Shown: one piece after another, positions 9,349 to 18,244 of the stretch
How positions within the stretch are numbered: the first letter of the stretch is position 1
Layout of the letters: every line of letters starts with the position of its first letter
Assembly: GCF_033304615.1 (NCBI RefSeq)
Contig: NZ_CP129118.1
Span: forward strand, 368,001 to 432,000
DNA length: 64,000 bases
DNA from: Sporosarcina oncorhynchi
GTDB lineage: Bacteria > Bacillota > Bacilli > Bacillales_A > Planococcaceae
Reading direction: 5' to 3'
Made by a program: the position numbers and the translations under genes
The notes under the pieces: generated by a model
Database searches by the model: none
What the model was told of the DNA's origin: nothing
The model's input: the letters and a program-made list of their open reading frames with translations, nothing else

Positions 9349-11158
9349 ACCATTTGGTTATGAACCAATCATTAAAAAAGAAGACATAAAAGGGCCGAAC
9401 AAAAAGAAAGTCGAGCGGGCGAGCGATTGGAAATACGTACTCAAACGCATCTGGCAACTTGTCGATGAACAGCGCGGGCTTCTCGTGACTGTGCTGGCAC
9501 TTGTGCTCGTCAGTTCCGTCCTTGCGCTGCTCGGCCCATTCCTAATCGGAAAAATTATTGACAATCACATCATCCCGATGCAATTCGACGGTCTTGGCAA
9601 GCAAATTGCCATTCTGATTGCCATCTATTTGGGGTTATCACTGGCGACTTATTTCCAAAGTTTCTGGATGGTAGGAATCGCGCAACAGTCTGTTTTTAAA
9701 CTACGGACGGGTCTTTTTAGCCATCTGCAAAAGCTGCCTGTGACATTTTTCGACAAACGGCAGCATGGAGAATTGATGAGTCGGGTTACGAATGATATCG
9801 AAAACGTCAGCCAAACATTGAATTCATCCTTCATTCAAGTATTCTCAAGTATATTGACGTTGACAGGAACGCTTGGTGTGATGCTTTACTTAAGTCCGAC
9901 ACTGACACTACTAACGATGACAATCGTACCGATCATGTTTGTCGCCATTCGATGGATCACAAGACGCACCGGGCTTTTATTCAAAGAGCAGCAGCGGGCG
10001 GTCGGAGAGTTGAACGGAATGATTGAAGAGACGATTTCCGGTCAGCGCATTGTAAAGGCGTTTTCACAGGAAGAGCGGGTCATGGAAGAGTTTGCGCAAA
10101 AAAGTGACCGTTTGCGCAGAACAGGCTTCTGGGCATTGACATTTTCCGGTTTTATCCCAAAAGTGATGAACATGCTGAATAATGCCAGTTTCGCGATTGT
10201 TGCGGGTGTCGGCGGACTGCTTGCTTTAAGAGGGGACGGGATTGTGACAATCGGAACAATCGTCATCTTCTCAGAGTTTGCGCGTCAGTTCACGAGACCG
10301 CTTAACGACCTGTCCAACCAGTTCAACACAGTGCTTTCCGCGATTGCGGGTGCTGAACGTGTATTCAAGATTATGGACGAACCGATCGAGTTAGATGACG
10401 CAACCGATTATCAGGATGCTGTTCTCAAAGGTGAGGTCGAGTTTCGAAATGTATCGTTTGGCTATGCTGTAGAAACGGACGGCTACACAATTGAGGATGT
10501 TTCATTCCACGTGAAATCTGGGGAGACAGTGGCATTCGTCGGTGCGACGGGCGCTGGAAAGACAACGATTATGCAGCTGCTAGCCCGTTTTTACGAGGCA
10601 AATGAAGGGCAGATCCTAATAGATGGAATCCCGATCAGTGACTTGCCGCGTTCAACCTTGCGCAGTCAAACCGCATTCGTGTTACAGGATCCGTTCCTGT
10701 TTGAAGCGACGGTTATGGAAAACATCCGTTACGGGAAGCTGGACGCAACGGACGAAGAGGTGATTGAAGCTGCCAAACGCGCAAATGCGCACAGTTTCGT
10801 CTCACGTCTCGAAGATGGATATGATACCGTGCTGACGGCGGACGGGGGAGAAATATCACAGGGGCAGAAACAGTTGCTGTCGATTGCCCGGGCGCTCGTC
10901 GCGGATCCAGTGTTGCTGCTGCTCGACGAAGCGACAAGTAGCATCGATACCGTCACCGAGCTTCAGATTCAAGAAGCGCTTGACCGTTTGATGGAAGGAC
11001 GGACAAGTTTCGTTATCGCACACAGATTGAATACGGTGCGAAAAGCGGATACTGTCTACGTCATGGGTCGAGGGAAACTGATCGAATCAGGTTCGCAGGA
11101 GGAATTGATCGAACGCCAAGGCACTTACTATACAATGCTCATGGATTCGAAAGTATAA
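9329..11158 (+). CDS. ABC exporter subunit 2 with consensus catalytic residues (YfiC-like)
   Basis: About 609 residues: a charged N-terminal tail, six membrane helices (about 45-320) and an ATPase domain (about 370-605). It has Walker A GATGAGKTT, an altered signature ISQGQ, a normal Walker B with catalytic Glu (LLLDEATSSID) and the switch His (IAHRLNT). The altered signature here would face the degenerate Walker site of subunit 1, and the LSGGQ of subunit 1 would complete the active site here. The start at 9329 is set by AAGAGGAGGC 9 bases upstream; an in-frame ATG at 9293 has none. It acts as a heterodimer in the membrane. Confidence 0.87.
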   Translation: MLRTIRKPFGYEPIIKKEDIKGPNKKKVERASDWKYVLKRIWQLVDEQRGLLVTVLALVLVSSVLALLGPFLIGKIIDNHIIPMQFDGLGKQIAILIAIYLGLSLATYFQSFWMVGIAQQSVFKLRTGLFSHLQKLPVTFFDKRQHGELMSRVTNDIENVSQTLNSSFIQVFSSILTLTGTLGVMLYLSPTLTLLTMTIVPIMFVAIRWITRRTGLLFKEQQRAVGELNGMIEETISGQRIVKAFSQEERVMEEFAQKSDRLRRTGFWALTFSGFIPKVMNMLNNASFAIVAGVGGLLALRGDGIVTIGTIVIFSEFARQFTRPLNDLSNQFNTVLSAIAGAERVFKIMDEPIELDDATDYQDAVLKGEVEFRNVSFGYAVETDGYTIEDVSFHVKSGETVAFVGATGAGKTTIMQLLARFYEANEGQILIDGIPISDLPRSTLRSQTAFVLQDPFLFEATVMENIRYGKLDATDEEVIEAAKRANAHSFVSRLEDGYDTVLTADGGEISQGQKQLLSIARALVADPVLLLLDEATSSIDTVTELQIQEALDRLMEGRTSFVIAHRLNTVRKADTVYVMGRGKLIESGSQEELIERQGTYYTMLMDSKV

Positions 11159-11160
11159 GA

Positions 11161-11188
11161 AAAAGGCTGCGGATTTGCGCAGCCTTTT
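11161..11188 (+). terminator. Terminator after ABC exporter operon
   Basis: AAAAGGCTGCG / CGCAGCCTTTT hairpin 3 bases past the stop codon. Confidence 0.85.
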
Positions 11189-11201
11189 CCTATGCTTTTA
11201 A

Positions 11202-11672
11202 TTACTTTTTGTCTTCGAAATCAAGTTTCGTTCCATCGTCGAAATGGACTTCTAAATCGAATTTCGTATACGTATCCAGTCCAAACCACGTCATCAGTTT
11301 TTCAATCGCTTGTTCTTGTGACGTATCTTTGGTGAACATAATATCGATGAACATCTCATCCAGTTTCACCATCGCTTCGTCTTCCTTCAAGTCCAAACCG
11401 GCCAACTTATTTTTGTACTCTGCTTCAAGATCGCGCTCCATTTCATAGTTCGCTTCAACCGTATCTTTACCGTCTACGTCAATTTCCAAGTCAAACTTAT
11501 CGAATCCGTAGCCATCTCCTGTATCGAGCGAGCCGCCTTCTTTTTCATCTTCATGTATGAGTGTCGCTTCGTCACGATTTGGCTCGTCCGCATTTTTCCC
11601 TAAGTTGCCACATGCGCCAAGTAACAAGGCAGCAAAAAAGAGGAATCCGCTTATTTTAAAAAACTTTCCCAT
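11202..11672 (-). CDS. YusW-like lipoprotein
   Basis: A 156-residue protein with a lipoprotein signal (L-L-G-A-C, Cys about residue 21), an acidic linker (about 25-50) and a conserved C-terminal domain with YGFDKFDLEIDVDG and FDLEVHFDDGTKLDFE, which matches the YusW-like family of Bacillales. The domain seems duplicated: each half has an F-D-L-E strand. The function is unknown. AGGAGG-like CTGGGAGGTATG precedes the ATG. Its promoter region is only about 130 bp, bounded upstream by family B array B1. Confidence 0.75.
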   Translation of the reverse strand: MGKFFKISGFLFFAALLLGACGNLGKNADEPNRDEATLIHEDEKEGGSLDTGDGYGFDKFDLEIDVDGKDTVEANYEMERDLEAEYKNKLAGLDLKEDEAMVKLDEMFIDIMFTKDTSQEQAIEKLMTWFGLDTYTKFDLEVHFDDGTKLDFEDKK

Positions 11673-11800
11673 AATGACATACCTCCCAGTTTAGTTTCTA
11701 CTTATTAATTTCCTTCATTTGAAGAAACTAAACACTAAACGGTGCAGACATTTTTGGAGGGGAATGAAATTGGCGGGTTTATGTTGTTTTATCACCCGTT

Positions 11801-12141
11801 TACGTTGTGTTGCGAACGCTTTACGTTTCGATGCGTGCGCTACGTTTCAATACGCGGAGTGTACGTTATGTTGCGAACGCTTTACGTTTCGTTACGCGTG
11901 CTACGTTTCGATGCGCCGCCTTTACGTTTCGATACGAGGAGTGTATGTTGTGTTGCGAACGCTTTACGTTTCGTTGCGCGTACTACGTTTCGATGCGCGG
12001 CCTTTACGTTTCGATACGAAGAGTGAACGTTGTGTTGCGAACGCTTTATGTTTCGTTACGCGCGCTACGTTTCGATACGCCACCTTTACGTTTCGATACG
12101 CGGAGTGTATGTTATGTTGCGAACGCTTTACGTTTCGTTGC
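11801..12141. repeat. Family B tandem array B1 (82-bp super-unit)
   Basis: About 17 units with core TACGTTTCGATACG and variants. The variant unit with GTGTTGCG or ATGTTGCG recurs at 11801, 11862, 11944, 12026 and 12108; the last four are exactly 82 bp apart. Inside each super-unit the spacings are 21, 19, 21 and 21. Long false ORFs occur in all three plus frames and on the minus strand, which argues against coding. The array lies between the end of the DUF2804 gene and the promoter side of the YusW-like gene. Confidence 0.92.
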
Positions 12142-12263
12142 AAGTTCCAATTCAAGCTATTCGCACTTCATTCCTAAAACGATCAAGCCTACCGCGGTAA
12201 TCATTCAGTACGAAGACTCACTGACACGCGCCTCATGCACCTAACACAATCCAAATCTATTCA

Positions 12264-12295
12264 TCAAAAAACAACCGCATCATTCAACGGTTGTT
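12264..12295 (-). terminator. Terminator of the DUF2804 gene
   Basis: AACAACCG / CGGTTGTT with a T run on the minus strand, just past the stop at 12307. Confidence 0.85.
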
Positions 12296-12306
12296 CAATC
12301 GGCTAT

Positions 12307-13326
12307 TTACCATTTCATATGACGATCTTCGACACAGCCGAGCATTTGTCGAATTCGCAACGTGTTGCCATCTTGGAGCTTGACGAACCCGTTAAAATAA
12401 CCGGTGACTTGTTTCACTGTCATTTTCATCAACTGTCCATTTGTAGTCGTTGTTCGTTCGAAGAAAGGGTTAAATGTCATATTGACTTGGTCGGAGAATT
12501 TTGTGTGAATTTTCCAGGCTTTCATTAAATCATCTTTATCGTACGTGAAAAGGACATCTTCATGGATTTTGGTCATTACACCGTCTACGAAAACCGCGTT
12601 TTCCGTCATGCCGGTACCGTCTGTCCATGTACCGCCGAAATTCAAACCGATGCGCTTCCCGCCGACGCGTTGCGAGGCAAGCGCCCAGTTCCACTCTGCT
12701 TCACGAGGCCATATACCACGTCCGTAATCAAGTACCGCAAAACTATAATCAAGATTGAAGTTATACCTTCGTTTTCCGATCTTCACGAAACCTTGTGTCG
12801 GCAATGTCAGTTGCTTCGCGGTAAATTGGAACAGGTCACGCTTTCTTGGAATGACGACATTGAGTGATTCGTCTTCTTCAGGATGCGTAATATGCAAATC
12901 CGCATGCAACACTTCATTGTCGAAATCCTGGATTGTAACAGATAGATGCGTCTCTCCTTGAATGTGGACAAGTTGGACCGAAATCCGTTCGTCAATGAAT
13001 TTCACATTTCCAAGTACGGAATCCGGCATCTTCACCTTGCGAGCAATTGGAAGAGAGATTTGCTTTTCATAAAAGCGCTGTGTTTCGTAATCGAGTATGT
13101 AGACAGAACAGATCGCCGCGTAATCCAAGTGGATAATGGTAGCGGAGAATAAAAGATCTTCACCAAAAACAGACCAGTGATTCCACTTTTTCTTACGCAT
13201 AAAATGTCCTGTAAGATTGCTTTCTATATAAGGTCGACGGGCAAAACCGATTGCTTCAGGATTCAATAAACCTTTTTTATCACAAAGCAAAACCGGTTCC
13301 GTAATTTCCCTTTCAGCATGTTGCAA
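12307..13326 (-). CDS. DUF2804 family protein
   Basis: About 340 residues matching DUF2804: an N-terminal segment with CDKKGLLNPEAIGFARRP, then LTGHFMRKKKWNHW and a C-terminal GRGIWPREAEWNWA and IGLNFGGTWTDGTGMTEN. No signal peptide or catalytic motif is evident; the family is sometimes linked to lipocalin-like folds, which I cannot test. I choose TTG at 13326: a GGGGGG tract lies 8 bases upstream and this gives the family's usual length. The ATG at 13365 would sit about 7 bases from a likely transcription start (TACAAT at 13384-13379) with no ribosome binding site. Confidence 0.75.
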   Translation of the reverse strand: MQHAEREITEPVLLCDKKGLLNPEAIGFARRPYIESNLTGHFMRKKKWNHWSVFGEDLLFSATIIHLDYAAICSVYILDYETQRFYEKQISLPIARKVKMPDSVLGNVKFIDERISVQLVHIQGETHLSVTIQDFDNEVLHADLHITHPEEDESLNVVIPRKRDLFQFTAKQLTLPTQGFVKIGKRRYNFNLDYSFAVLDYGRGIWPREAEWNWALASQRVGGKRIGLNFGGTWTDGTGMTENAVFVDGVMTKIHEDVLFTYDKDDLMKAWKIHTKFSDQVNMTFNPFFERTTTTNGQLMKMTVKQVTGYFNGFVKLQDGNTLRIRQMLGCVEDRHMKW

Positions 13327-13345
13327 AAAGATTGCCCCCCATCTA

Positions 13346-13374
13346 TTGTTTTTTATAAAAGTCATTGCTATAAT
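13346..13374 (+). promoter_or_regulatory. Promoter of tRNA-Ala
   Basis: TTGTTT (13346-13351), exactly 17 bp, TATAAT (13369-13374), ending 20 bp before the tRNA. It overlaps the divergent promoter region of the DUF2804 gene. Confidence 0.7.
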
Positions 13375-13394
13375 CTATATTGTATCAGATAGTC

Positions 13395-13467
13395 GGGGCA
13401 TTAGCTCAGCTGGGAGAGTGTCACGCTGGCAGTGTGAAGGTCACCGGTTCGAGCCCGGTATGCTCCA
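13395..13467 (+). tRNA. tRNA-Ala (anticodon GGC)
   Basis: A 73-nt cloverleaf. Acceptor stem GGGGCAT / ATGCTCC (one G-T pair), D arm GCTC..GAGT, anticodon stem TCACG / TGTGA with loop CTGGCAG, so the anticodon is GGC and reads alanine codon GCC. T arm ACCGG-TTCGAGC-CCGGT is complete. The discriminator base is A and CCA is not encoded. It is a single tRNA with its own promoter and a downstream hairpin, not part of a tRNA cluster. Confidence 0.93.
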
Positions 13468-13484
13468 TATAGAAAAAATCCATC

Positions 13485-13546
13485 AAAACAGCGTTTTTCG
13501 CCAAATTCCCCTAAAGGAACCCGGTGAAAAGTGCTGTTTTTGTTTT
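13485..13546 (+). terminator. Terminator after tRNA-Ala
   Basis: AAAACAGC / GCTGTTTT stem with a further GTTTTTCGCC / GG-TGAAAA inner pairing, followed by T-rich sequence. Confidence 0.7.
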
Positions 13547-13654
13547 AGGCATAGAAATAAATCGCAAGCCAATAGTATGTAGAAGCAAAGTATTTTACAG
13601 GTCCTATAGTTTGATGTTAAAATAAATATAACGATAAATTAAGGAGATGTAACA

Positions 13655-14410
13655 ATGGGCAGACTAGAAGAGAAAGTTGTCATTATTACAGGTGGAGCGG
13701 GCGGAATTGGCAGCGGCATGGCGAAAGCGATGGCAAAAGAAGGAGCGATTGTTGCAATTGTTGATTTGAACGAAGAAACGGGTAAAAAGACAGAAGCAGA
13801 ATTACAAACCATTTCTCCAAAATCCATGTTCATCCAAGCTAACTTGATGGATCATAAAAATTTAGGCGATATCGTCAAAACTGTCGTCGATAAATACGGC
13901 AAGCTCGATGTACTTGTAAACAATGCGCATGCATCCAAACAAATGACGCTTGAAGATGCGACACAAGCAGATTTAGACTTGTCATTCGGAACTGGATTTT
14001 ACCCAACATTCTATCTCATGAAAGCGGCTCTCCCTTATTTGAAAGAAACAAAAGGGAATATCATCAACTTCGCATCAGGCGCGGGACTTGAAGGTCACGC
14101 GACACAAGGTGTATATGCAGCGGCAAAAGAAGCGATTCGCGGCATTTCCCGAGTAGCTGCAAACGAATGGGGTCAGTTTGGCATTAACGTTAACATCATC
14201 AGCCCGCTTGCGAATACGCCTGGCGTAGAAGCATGGTCGAAAGCGCAACCTGAGTATTATGAAGCAGTGAAGGCGAAAATCCCTCTAGGTCGCTTCGGTG
14301 ATATTGAACAAGATATTGGTCGAGCAGCTGTATTTTTAGCCTCTGAAGACTCACAGTATATTACAGGACAAACAATCATGGTTGACGGCGGGTCAATTAT
14401 GCTTCATTAA
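13655..14410 (+). CDS. SDR-family NAD(P)-dependent oxidoreductase
   Basis: A 251-residue classical short-chain dehydrogenase. The Rossmann glycine motif TGGAGGIG is at about residues 12-19, the structural motif appears as NNAHA (usually NNAG), and the catalytic Ser, Tyr and Lys are in FASG (about 145) and Y-AAA-K (about 159-163). The acidic VDLNEE after beta-strand 2 suggests NAD rather than NADP. The C-terminus ITGQTIMVDGGSIM is typical. The NNAHA change may alter substrate entry but is tolerated in the family. The substrate cannot be assigned. AAGGAGATG precedes the ATG; single gene. Confidence 0.85.
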   Translation: MGRLEEKVVIITGGAGGIGSGMAKAMAKEGAIVAIVDLNEETGKKTEAELQTISPKSMFIQANLMDHKNLGDIVKTVVDKYGKLDVLVNNAHASKQMTLEDATQADLDLSFGTGFYPTFYLMKAALPYLKETKGNIINFASGAGLEGHATQGVYAAAKEAIRGISRVAANEWGQFGINVNIISPLANTPGVEAWSKAQPEYYEAVKAKIPLGRFGDIEQDIGRAAVFLASEDSQYITGQTIMVDGGSIMLH

Positions 14411-14414
14411 AAAG

Positions 14415-14453
14415 AGTGGAAGGCCCTTTGAACTGGGGTCTTCTTTTTTTTAC
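14415..14453 (+). terminator. Terminator after SDR gene
   Basis: Imperfect stem GAAGGCCC / GGGGTCTTC followed by eight Ts. Confidence 0.65.
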
Positions 14454-14490
14454 ACACCCCTCATACGTTAATAGGAGGGGAGGGTGATGA

Positions 14491-14976
14491 ATGTATAATA
14501 GGGAAGCCGCCGTCCGGTATGCAGATGAATGGTGGAACGCCCGAAATCCGGCATTCCCATCATTCGATGTAGATTGCACGAATTTCATTTCTCAATGCTT
14601 GTTGGCGGGTGGAGCACCGATGCATGGCTATCCAGGTCGCGAACGTGGTTGGTGGCTACAGAACGGGAACTGGAGTTTCAGTTGGTCGGTCGCTCATTCG
14701 ATGCGCTGGTACTTGGGGAGCTCTACGAAAGGATTAACAGCTAAAAGAGTCGATTCTGTATACGATCTCGATATTGGTGATGTTATCTGTTACGATTTTC
14801 AAGGGGATGGAAGATTTGACCATACGACAATCGTCACATCCATAGATGGACCGATACCGCTCGTTAATGCCCACACATATGATGCCTACCGGCGGACGTG
14901 GGATTACAAGGATTCCTATGCCTATTCACCAAATGCCAAGTACATCTTTTTCAAGATAAACGACCAGTTTTCATAA
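14491..14976 (+). CDS. Amidase-domain protein (putative cell-wall amidase fold)
   Basis: A 161-residue protein consisting of the putative amidase domain (Pfam Amidase_6, NlpC/P60-like). The likely catalytic Cys lies in VDCTNFISQ (about residue 29) and the His in RFDHTTIV (about 111), with NAHT further on. The N-terminal YNREAAVRYADEWW is typical. Related Bacillus proteins are often encoded as exported or spore-associated forms with an extra N-terminal domain; this one is the bare domain without a signal peptide. AGGAGGGGAGGGTG precedes the ATG. A role in spore or wall peptide cleavage is an inference. Confidence 0.75.
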   Translation: MYNREAAVRYADEWWNARNPAFPSFDVDCTNFISQCLLAGGAPMHGYPGRERGWWLQNGNWSFSWSVAHSMRWYLGSSTKGLTAKRVDSVYDLDIGDVICYDFQGDGRFDHTTIVTSIDGPIPLVNAHTYDAYRRTWDYKDSYAYSPNAKYIFFKINDQFS

Positions 14977-14977
14977 T

Positions 14978-15016
14978 AAAAAGACGGTGCCATAATCGGC
15001 AATCCGTCTCTTTTTT
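14978..15016. terminator. Bidirectional terminator
   Basis: AAAAAGACGG / CCGTCTCTTTTTT between the convergent amidase-domain and degV-type genes. Confidence 0.7.
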
Positions 15017-15864
15017 CATTCATCGTACCACAGCACTGCAAGCGTTCCTTCACCGGCATGCACAGCAAGTGTCGAGCTGACGTCCCCGATGACAATTTCA
15101 AGATTTGGCAATTTTTCATGAATCATCTGCTCAAGCAATTTTGCCTGTTCCAGGACATGCCCTTGCATAAGATGGATTTTGCCTTCCCCAGACGGAAAAC
15201 CGTCCACGACTTTATCGACAAGATATTGAAGCGCTTTCTTTTCAGAGCGAACTTTATCGGTCGCTTCCAATTTACCTTCCGCAGAAATCTGAATAACCGG
15301 TTTTACTTTCAGCAAGCTGCCAAGGAAGAACTGGACACCACTCATTCTTCCGCCTTTGTACAATTGTTCGAGTTGGCCCATGAGGATATAGTTATTTACC
15401 TTTCCGGCCATCCCATTAAGACGTTTCTTGATGTCTTCGACGGAGACACCTTGCTCATACATCTCCATTGCTTTTTCAATTAACCCCGTTACACCGTAAG
15501 AAAGAGAGAGAGAATCGACGAAAGTGACCGGGAACTCCGCGATGTCTGCTCCTGCCATGGAAGATGCAAGTGTGCCGCTTAGCTCACTTGATAAATGAAC
15601 GGCAAATGCCTGTTCATAGTTTTCTGCAATCTGCTTAAATGTCTCCGCGAATTCGCCTGCTGAAGGTTGGGAAGTCTTTGGGAACTCTTCGGCATTCTTA
15701 ATGTTTTCGTATAGTTCGTCGTTCGTTAAATCGATTCCGTCTCTAAATTGCTTTTCACCGAAATGTATATTCAACGGAATTGAATAGAAATCCGGGTGAT
15801 TTTTTAATTCATCTGGAATAAATGCAGTACTGTCTACTATCCAAGCCATTGGTTTTTTTGTCAT
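15016..15864 (-). CDS. DegV family fatty-acid-binding protein
   Basis: A 282-residue two-domain DegV/FakB-like protein. The N-terminal domain shows WIVDSTAFIPDE, the LTNDELYE helix and TSQPSAGEF; later come HLSSELSGTLASS, LSYGVTGLI and YKGGRMS. These residues surround the fatty-acid carboxylate in known structures. Members bind one fatty acid and, with the kinase FakA, can feed exogenous fatty acid into phospholipid synthesis. No fakA is nearby. The ribosome binding site AAAAGGATGG is 8 bases before the ATG. Confidence 0.87.
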   Translation of the reverse strand: MTKKPMAWIVDSTAFIPDELKNHPDFYSIPLNIHFGEKQFRDGIDLTNDELYENIKNAEEFPKTSQPSAGEFAETFKQIAENYEQAFAVHLSSELSGTLASSMAGADIAEFPVTFVDSLSLSYGVTGLIEKAMEMYEQGVSVEDIKKRLNGMAGKVNNYILMGQLEQLYKGGRMSGVQFFLGSLLKVKPVIQISAEGKLEATDKVRSEKKALQYLVDKVVDGFPSGEGKIHLMQGHVLEQAKLLEQMIHEKLPNLEIVIGDVSSTLAVHAGEGTLAVLWYDE

Positions 15865-16044
15865 TAGTCAGCCATCCTTTTCAAAACATTCACTTCTTTT
15901 ATTACTATACTACAGAAAGTAATTTCAAGGAATACCAATAATGTATTTGGTGGGGTGAATAGGAGAGACTTCTAGGGAATACCCCCGTTTAACTGAATTC
16001 GTGTATAATGAAGGATAGAATGATTTAAAGGAGAGTCCCGAATT

Positions 16045-16644
16045 ATGAATGAACAAGCATTATCCGTAAGAGATGCAATTATCAATCGCCGTTCGGTTAA
16101 GAACTTTAACGGGCAGCCGGTTGATCTTGATAACATAACGACAATTTTGGACGACGCGAGATGGGCACCGAATCACGGTTTGCGCAATCCGTGGCGATTC
16201 ATCGTTGCAGCCAACCTGGAATATATCAAATTCCAAGAAGTGCTGAAAGAGTATGGCGTTCCTAAATGGAAAGAACTTTCTGATGAAGATCTTGAAAAAC
16301 AGATGAAGAAATTCAGTGGAGCTGGTGCTGTCGTTCTCGTCATCGTGAAAGAAGACGTTCGCCAGAAAGAAAGACTTGAAGATTATGCAGGTGCAAGCGC
16401 GCTTATCCAAAATGCCATGTTACTTGCCTGGGATCAGGGAATCGGCACATGTTGGAAAACACCTCCATTCATCGATAATCCGAAGTTTCGTGAAGAGTTG
16501 GGCGTAAAGCCGGGTGAACGTATCATTAGTATGCTGCAGTTCGGATATTACGACGACATTCCGAAAAACCGTGTGCGCACGCCTTTAGAAGATATCGTCA
16601 CATATTACGGTGTGGATGACGAAGAAGCGGCAACAGAACAATAA
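16045..16644 (+). CDS. Nitroreductase family FMN protein
   Basis: A 199-residue nitroreductase-fold protein. The FMN-binding N-terminal motif RRSVKNFNGQPVD (about 15-27) is followed by ARWAPNHGLRNPWRFIV, the mid segment LIQNAMLLAWDQGIGTCWKTP and a C-terminal IISMLQFGY. The family carries out NAD(P)H-dependent two-electron reduction of nitro compounds, quinones or flavins as a dimer; the native substrate is not clear. AAAGGAGAG precedes the ATG; a TATAAT lies about 30 bp upstream. Confidence 0.85.
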   Translation: MNEQALSVRDAIINRRSVKNFNGQPVDLDNITTILDDARWAPNHGLRNPWRFIVAANLEYIKFQEVLKEYGVPKWKELSDEDLEKQMKKFSGAGAVVLVIVKEDVRQKERLEDYAGASALIQNAMLLAWDQGIGTCWKTPPFIDNPKFREELGVKPGERIISMLQFGYYDDIPKNRVRTPLEDIVTYYGVDDEEAATEQ

Positions 16645-16645
16645 G

Positions 16646-16681
16646 AAAAAGGCAATCCGTTATGACGCGGATTGCCTTTTA
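16646..16681. terminator. Bidirectional terminator
   Basis: AAAAAGGCAATCCG / CGGATTGCCTTTT between the convergent nitroreductase and dipeptidase genes. Confidence 0.85.
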
Positions 16682-16682
16682 T

Positions 16683-18083
16683 TCATTTCTTCAAGTCGTC
16701 TTTTGAAAAGGCGGCGACTCTTTCGTAATAATCGACAATGACACGTAATCCTTTGTCGAAGTTCTCCAAATGGAAGTGTTCATTAGGGGCATGGAAATTC
16801 TCGCTCGATAGACCGAAGCCCATAAGGACAACCGGTAGATTCAGAATTTCGTCAAACGCTGCAACGATTGGAATTGAACCACCCATGCGTGTGAATGCAG
16901 TCGGGACGCCATACACTTTTTCATAAGACTGTCCAGCAGCCTGGATGGCCGGGTGATCGAATGGTGTGATGAAAGGTTTCCCTTTATCGAATTCGCTAAC
17001 TGTTACTGTTACGCCAGCAGGCTTATGTGCCTCGATATGCGCTTTCAATTTTTTTACGATATCTTCAGGATCCTGGTCAGGGACGAGTCGGCAAGTAATT
17101 TTTGCCCCGGCTTCAGCAGGTAATACGGTCTTGATGCCTTCGCCGGAAAACCCGCCGAATACACCGTTTACTTCGAGTGTAGGGCGTGTCCATGTCTGTT
17201 CCAGATAGGAATAGCCTGTTTCGCCGAACAGTTCATTTACGCCAATTTCCTCTTTCAATCCTTCTACGTCGAAGTTCAGCGCTTCATAAGCCGCGCGCTC
17301 TTCCTCTTCAAGAGGACGTACATCTTCATAGAACCCTTCCACTGCAATCGTACCTTCTTTGTCATGGAAGGATGCAAGGATGTCAGCAATGGCATGTATT
17401 GGATTTTGGACACCGCCTCCATAAATGCCTGAATGCAAGTCACCTTTTGCACCTTTAACGTCAATCTGGACACCTGCAAGACCGCGTAAGCCGTAACAAA
17501 CTGCTGGTTTTCCTGAACCGTACATTCCTGTGTCGGAAATGACAATAATATCTGCAGCTAGTTTTTCTTTATTATCCTCGATATATTTTTCTAGACTCGG
17601 ACTGCCAACTTCTTCTTCGCCTTCAATGATGAACTTAATATTGACCGGCAGAGTGCCATTTTCTTTCATTAAAGCCTCAACCGCAAGCACATGCATGAAC
17701 ACTTGTCCTTTGTCATCACTCGAACCTCGTGCATACAGTTTATTGTCGCGGATTTCAGGTTCAAATGGACCGCTCTCCCATAAATTTAACGGATCGACAG
17801 GTTGCACATCGTAATGACCGTAGAATAGAATCGTCGGTTTTCCTTCAGCGTGGAGCCAATCGCCGTAAACGACAGGATGACCTTCAGTTTCATCGATGGA
17901 GAGGTTTTCAAGGCCTGCTTTGTGCAATGAATCTTTCAACCACTCTGCGGCTGTTCGCATATCTCCGTTATGTTCAGATAGTGCGCTGATGCTTGGAATG
18001 CGTAAAAAGTTTTTCAGTTGTTCCAGATGCTCTTCTCTTTTAGATGTAAAGTACGTATCAAGTTTTTCTGAATGATTCAACAT
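16683..18083 (-). CDS. M20 family dipeptidase
   Basis: A 466-residue metallopeptidase of the M20 family (PepV / cytosolic dipeptidase type). Metal-binding and catalytic residues are visible: the His and Asp of FYGHYDVQP, the bridging Asp of ARGSSDDKGQ, the Glu pair of IEGEEEVGS, the Asp of ISDTGMYG and the His of NFHAPNEHF near the C-terminus. A lid/dimerisation domain is inserted around residues 190-360 (GDLHSGIYGGGVQNP). It should hydrolyse dipeptides in the cytosol with two zinc ions. Monocistronic; GAGGG precedes the ATG. Confidence 0.9.
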   Translation of the reverse strand: MLNHSEKLDTYFTSKREEHLEQLKNFLRIPSISALSEHNGDMRTAAEWLKDSLHKAGLENLSIDETEGHPVVYGDWLHAEGKPTILFYGHYDVQPVDPLNLWESGPFEPEIRDNKLYARGSSDDKGQVFMHVLAVEALMKENGTLPVNIKFIIEGEEEVGSPSLEKYIEDNKEKLAADIIVISDTGMYGSGKPAVCYGLRGLAGVQIDVKGAKGDLHSGIYGGGVQNPIHAIADILASFHDKEGTIAVEGFYEDVRPLEEEERAAYEALNFDVEGLKEEIGVNELFGETGYSYLEQTWTRPTLEVNGVFGGFSGEGIKTVLPAEAGAKITCRLVPDQDPEDIVKKLKAHIEAHKPAGVTVTVSEFDKGKPFITPFDHPAIQAAGQSYEKVYGVPTAFTRMGGSIPIVAAFDEILNLPVVLMGFGLSSENFHAPNEHFHLENFDKGLRVIVDYYERVAAFSKDDLKK

Positions 18084-18244
18084 AATCCCTCATTTCAACA
18101 AGTATTTTACCAATACAGGTAGTATATCATGTCAGACGGATTCAAGTTATTCTAACGGACGTATGAAGTTGAGTGTGATATGATATGTAAAAGTTACTAA
18201 ATGAACGAACTGACGAACTACAGAAACTCCGGGAGGAATCACTT

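Noticed and set aside
11719..12244. Three overlapping plus-strand ORFs over array B1
   Set aside because: Same reason as for B2; the sequence is a tandem repeat and the product is a heptad-like artefact.
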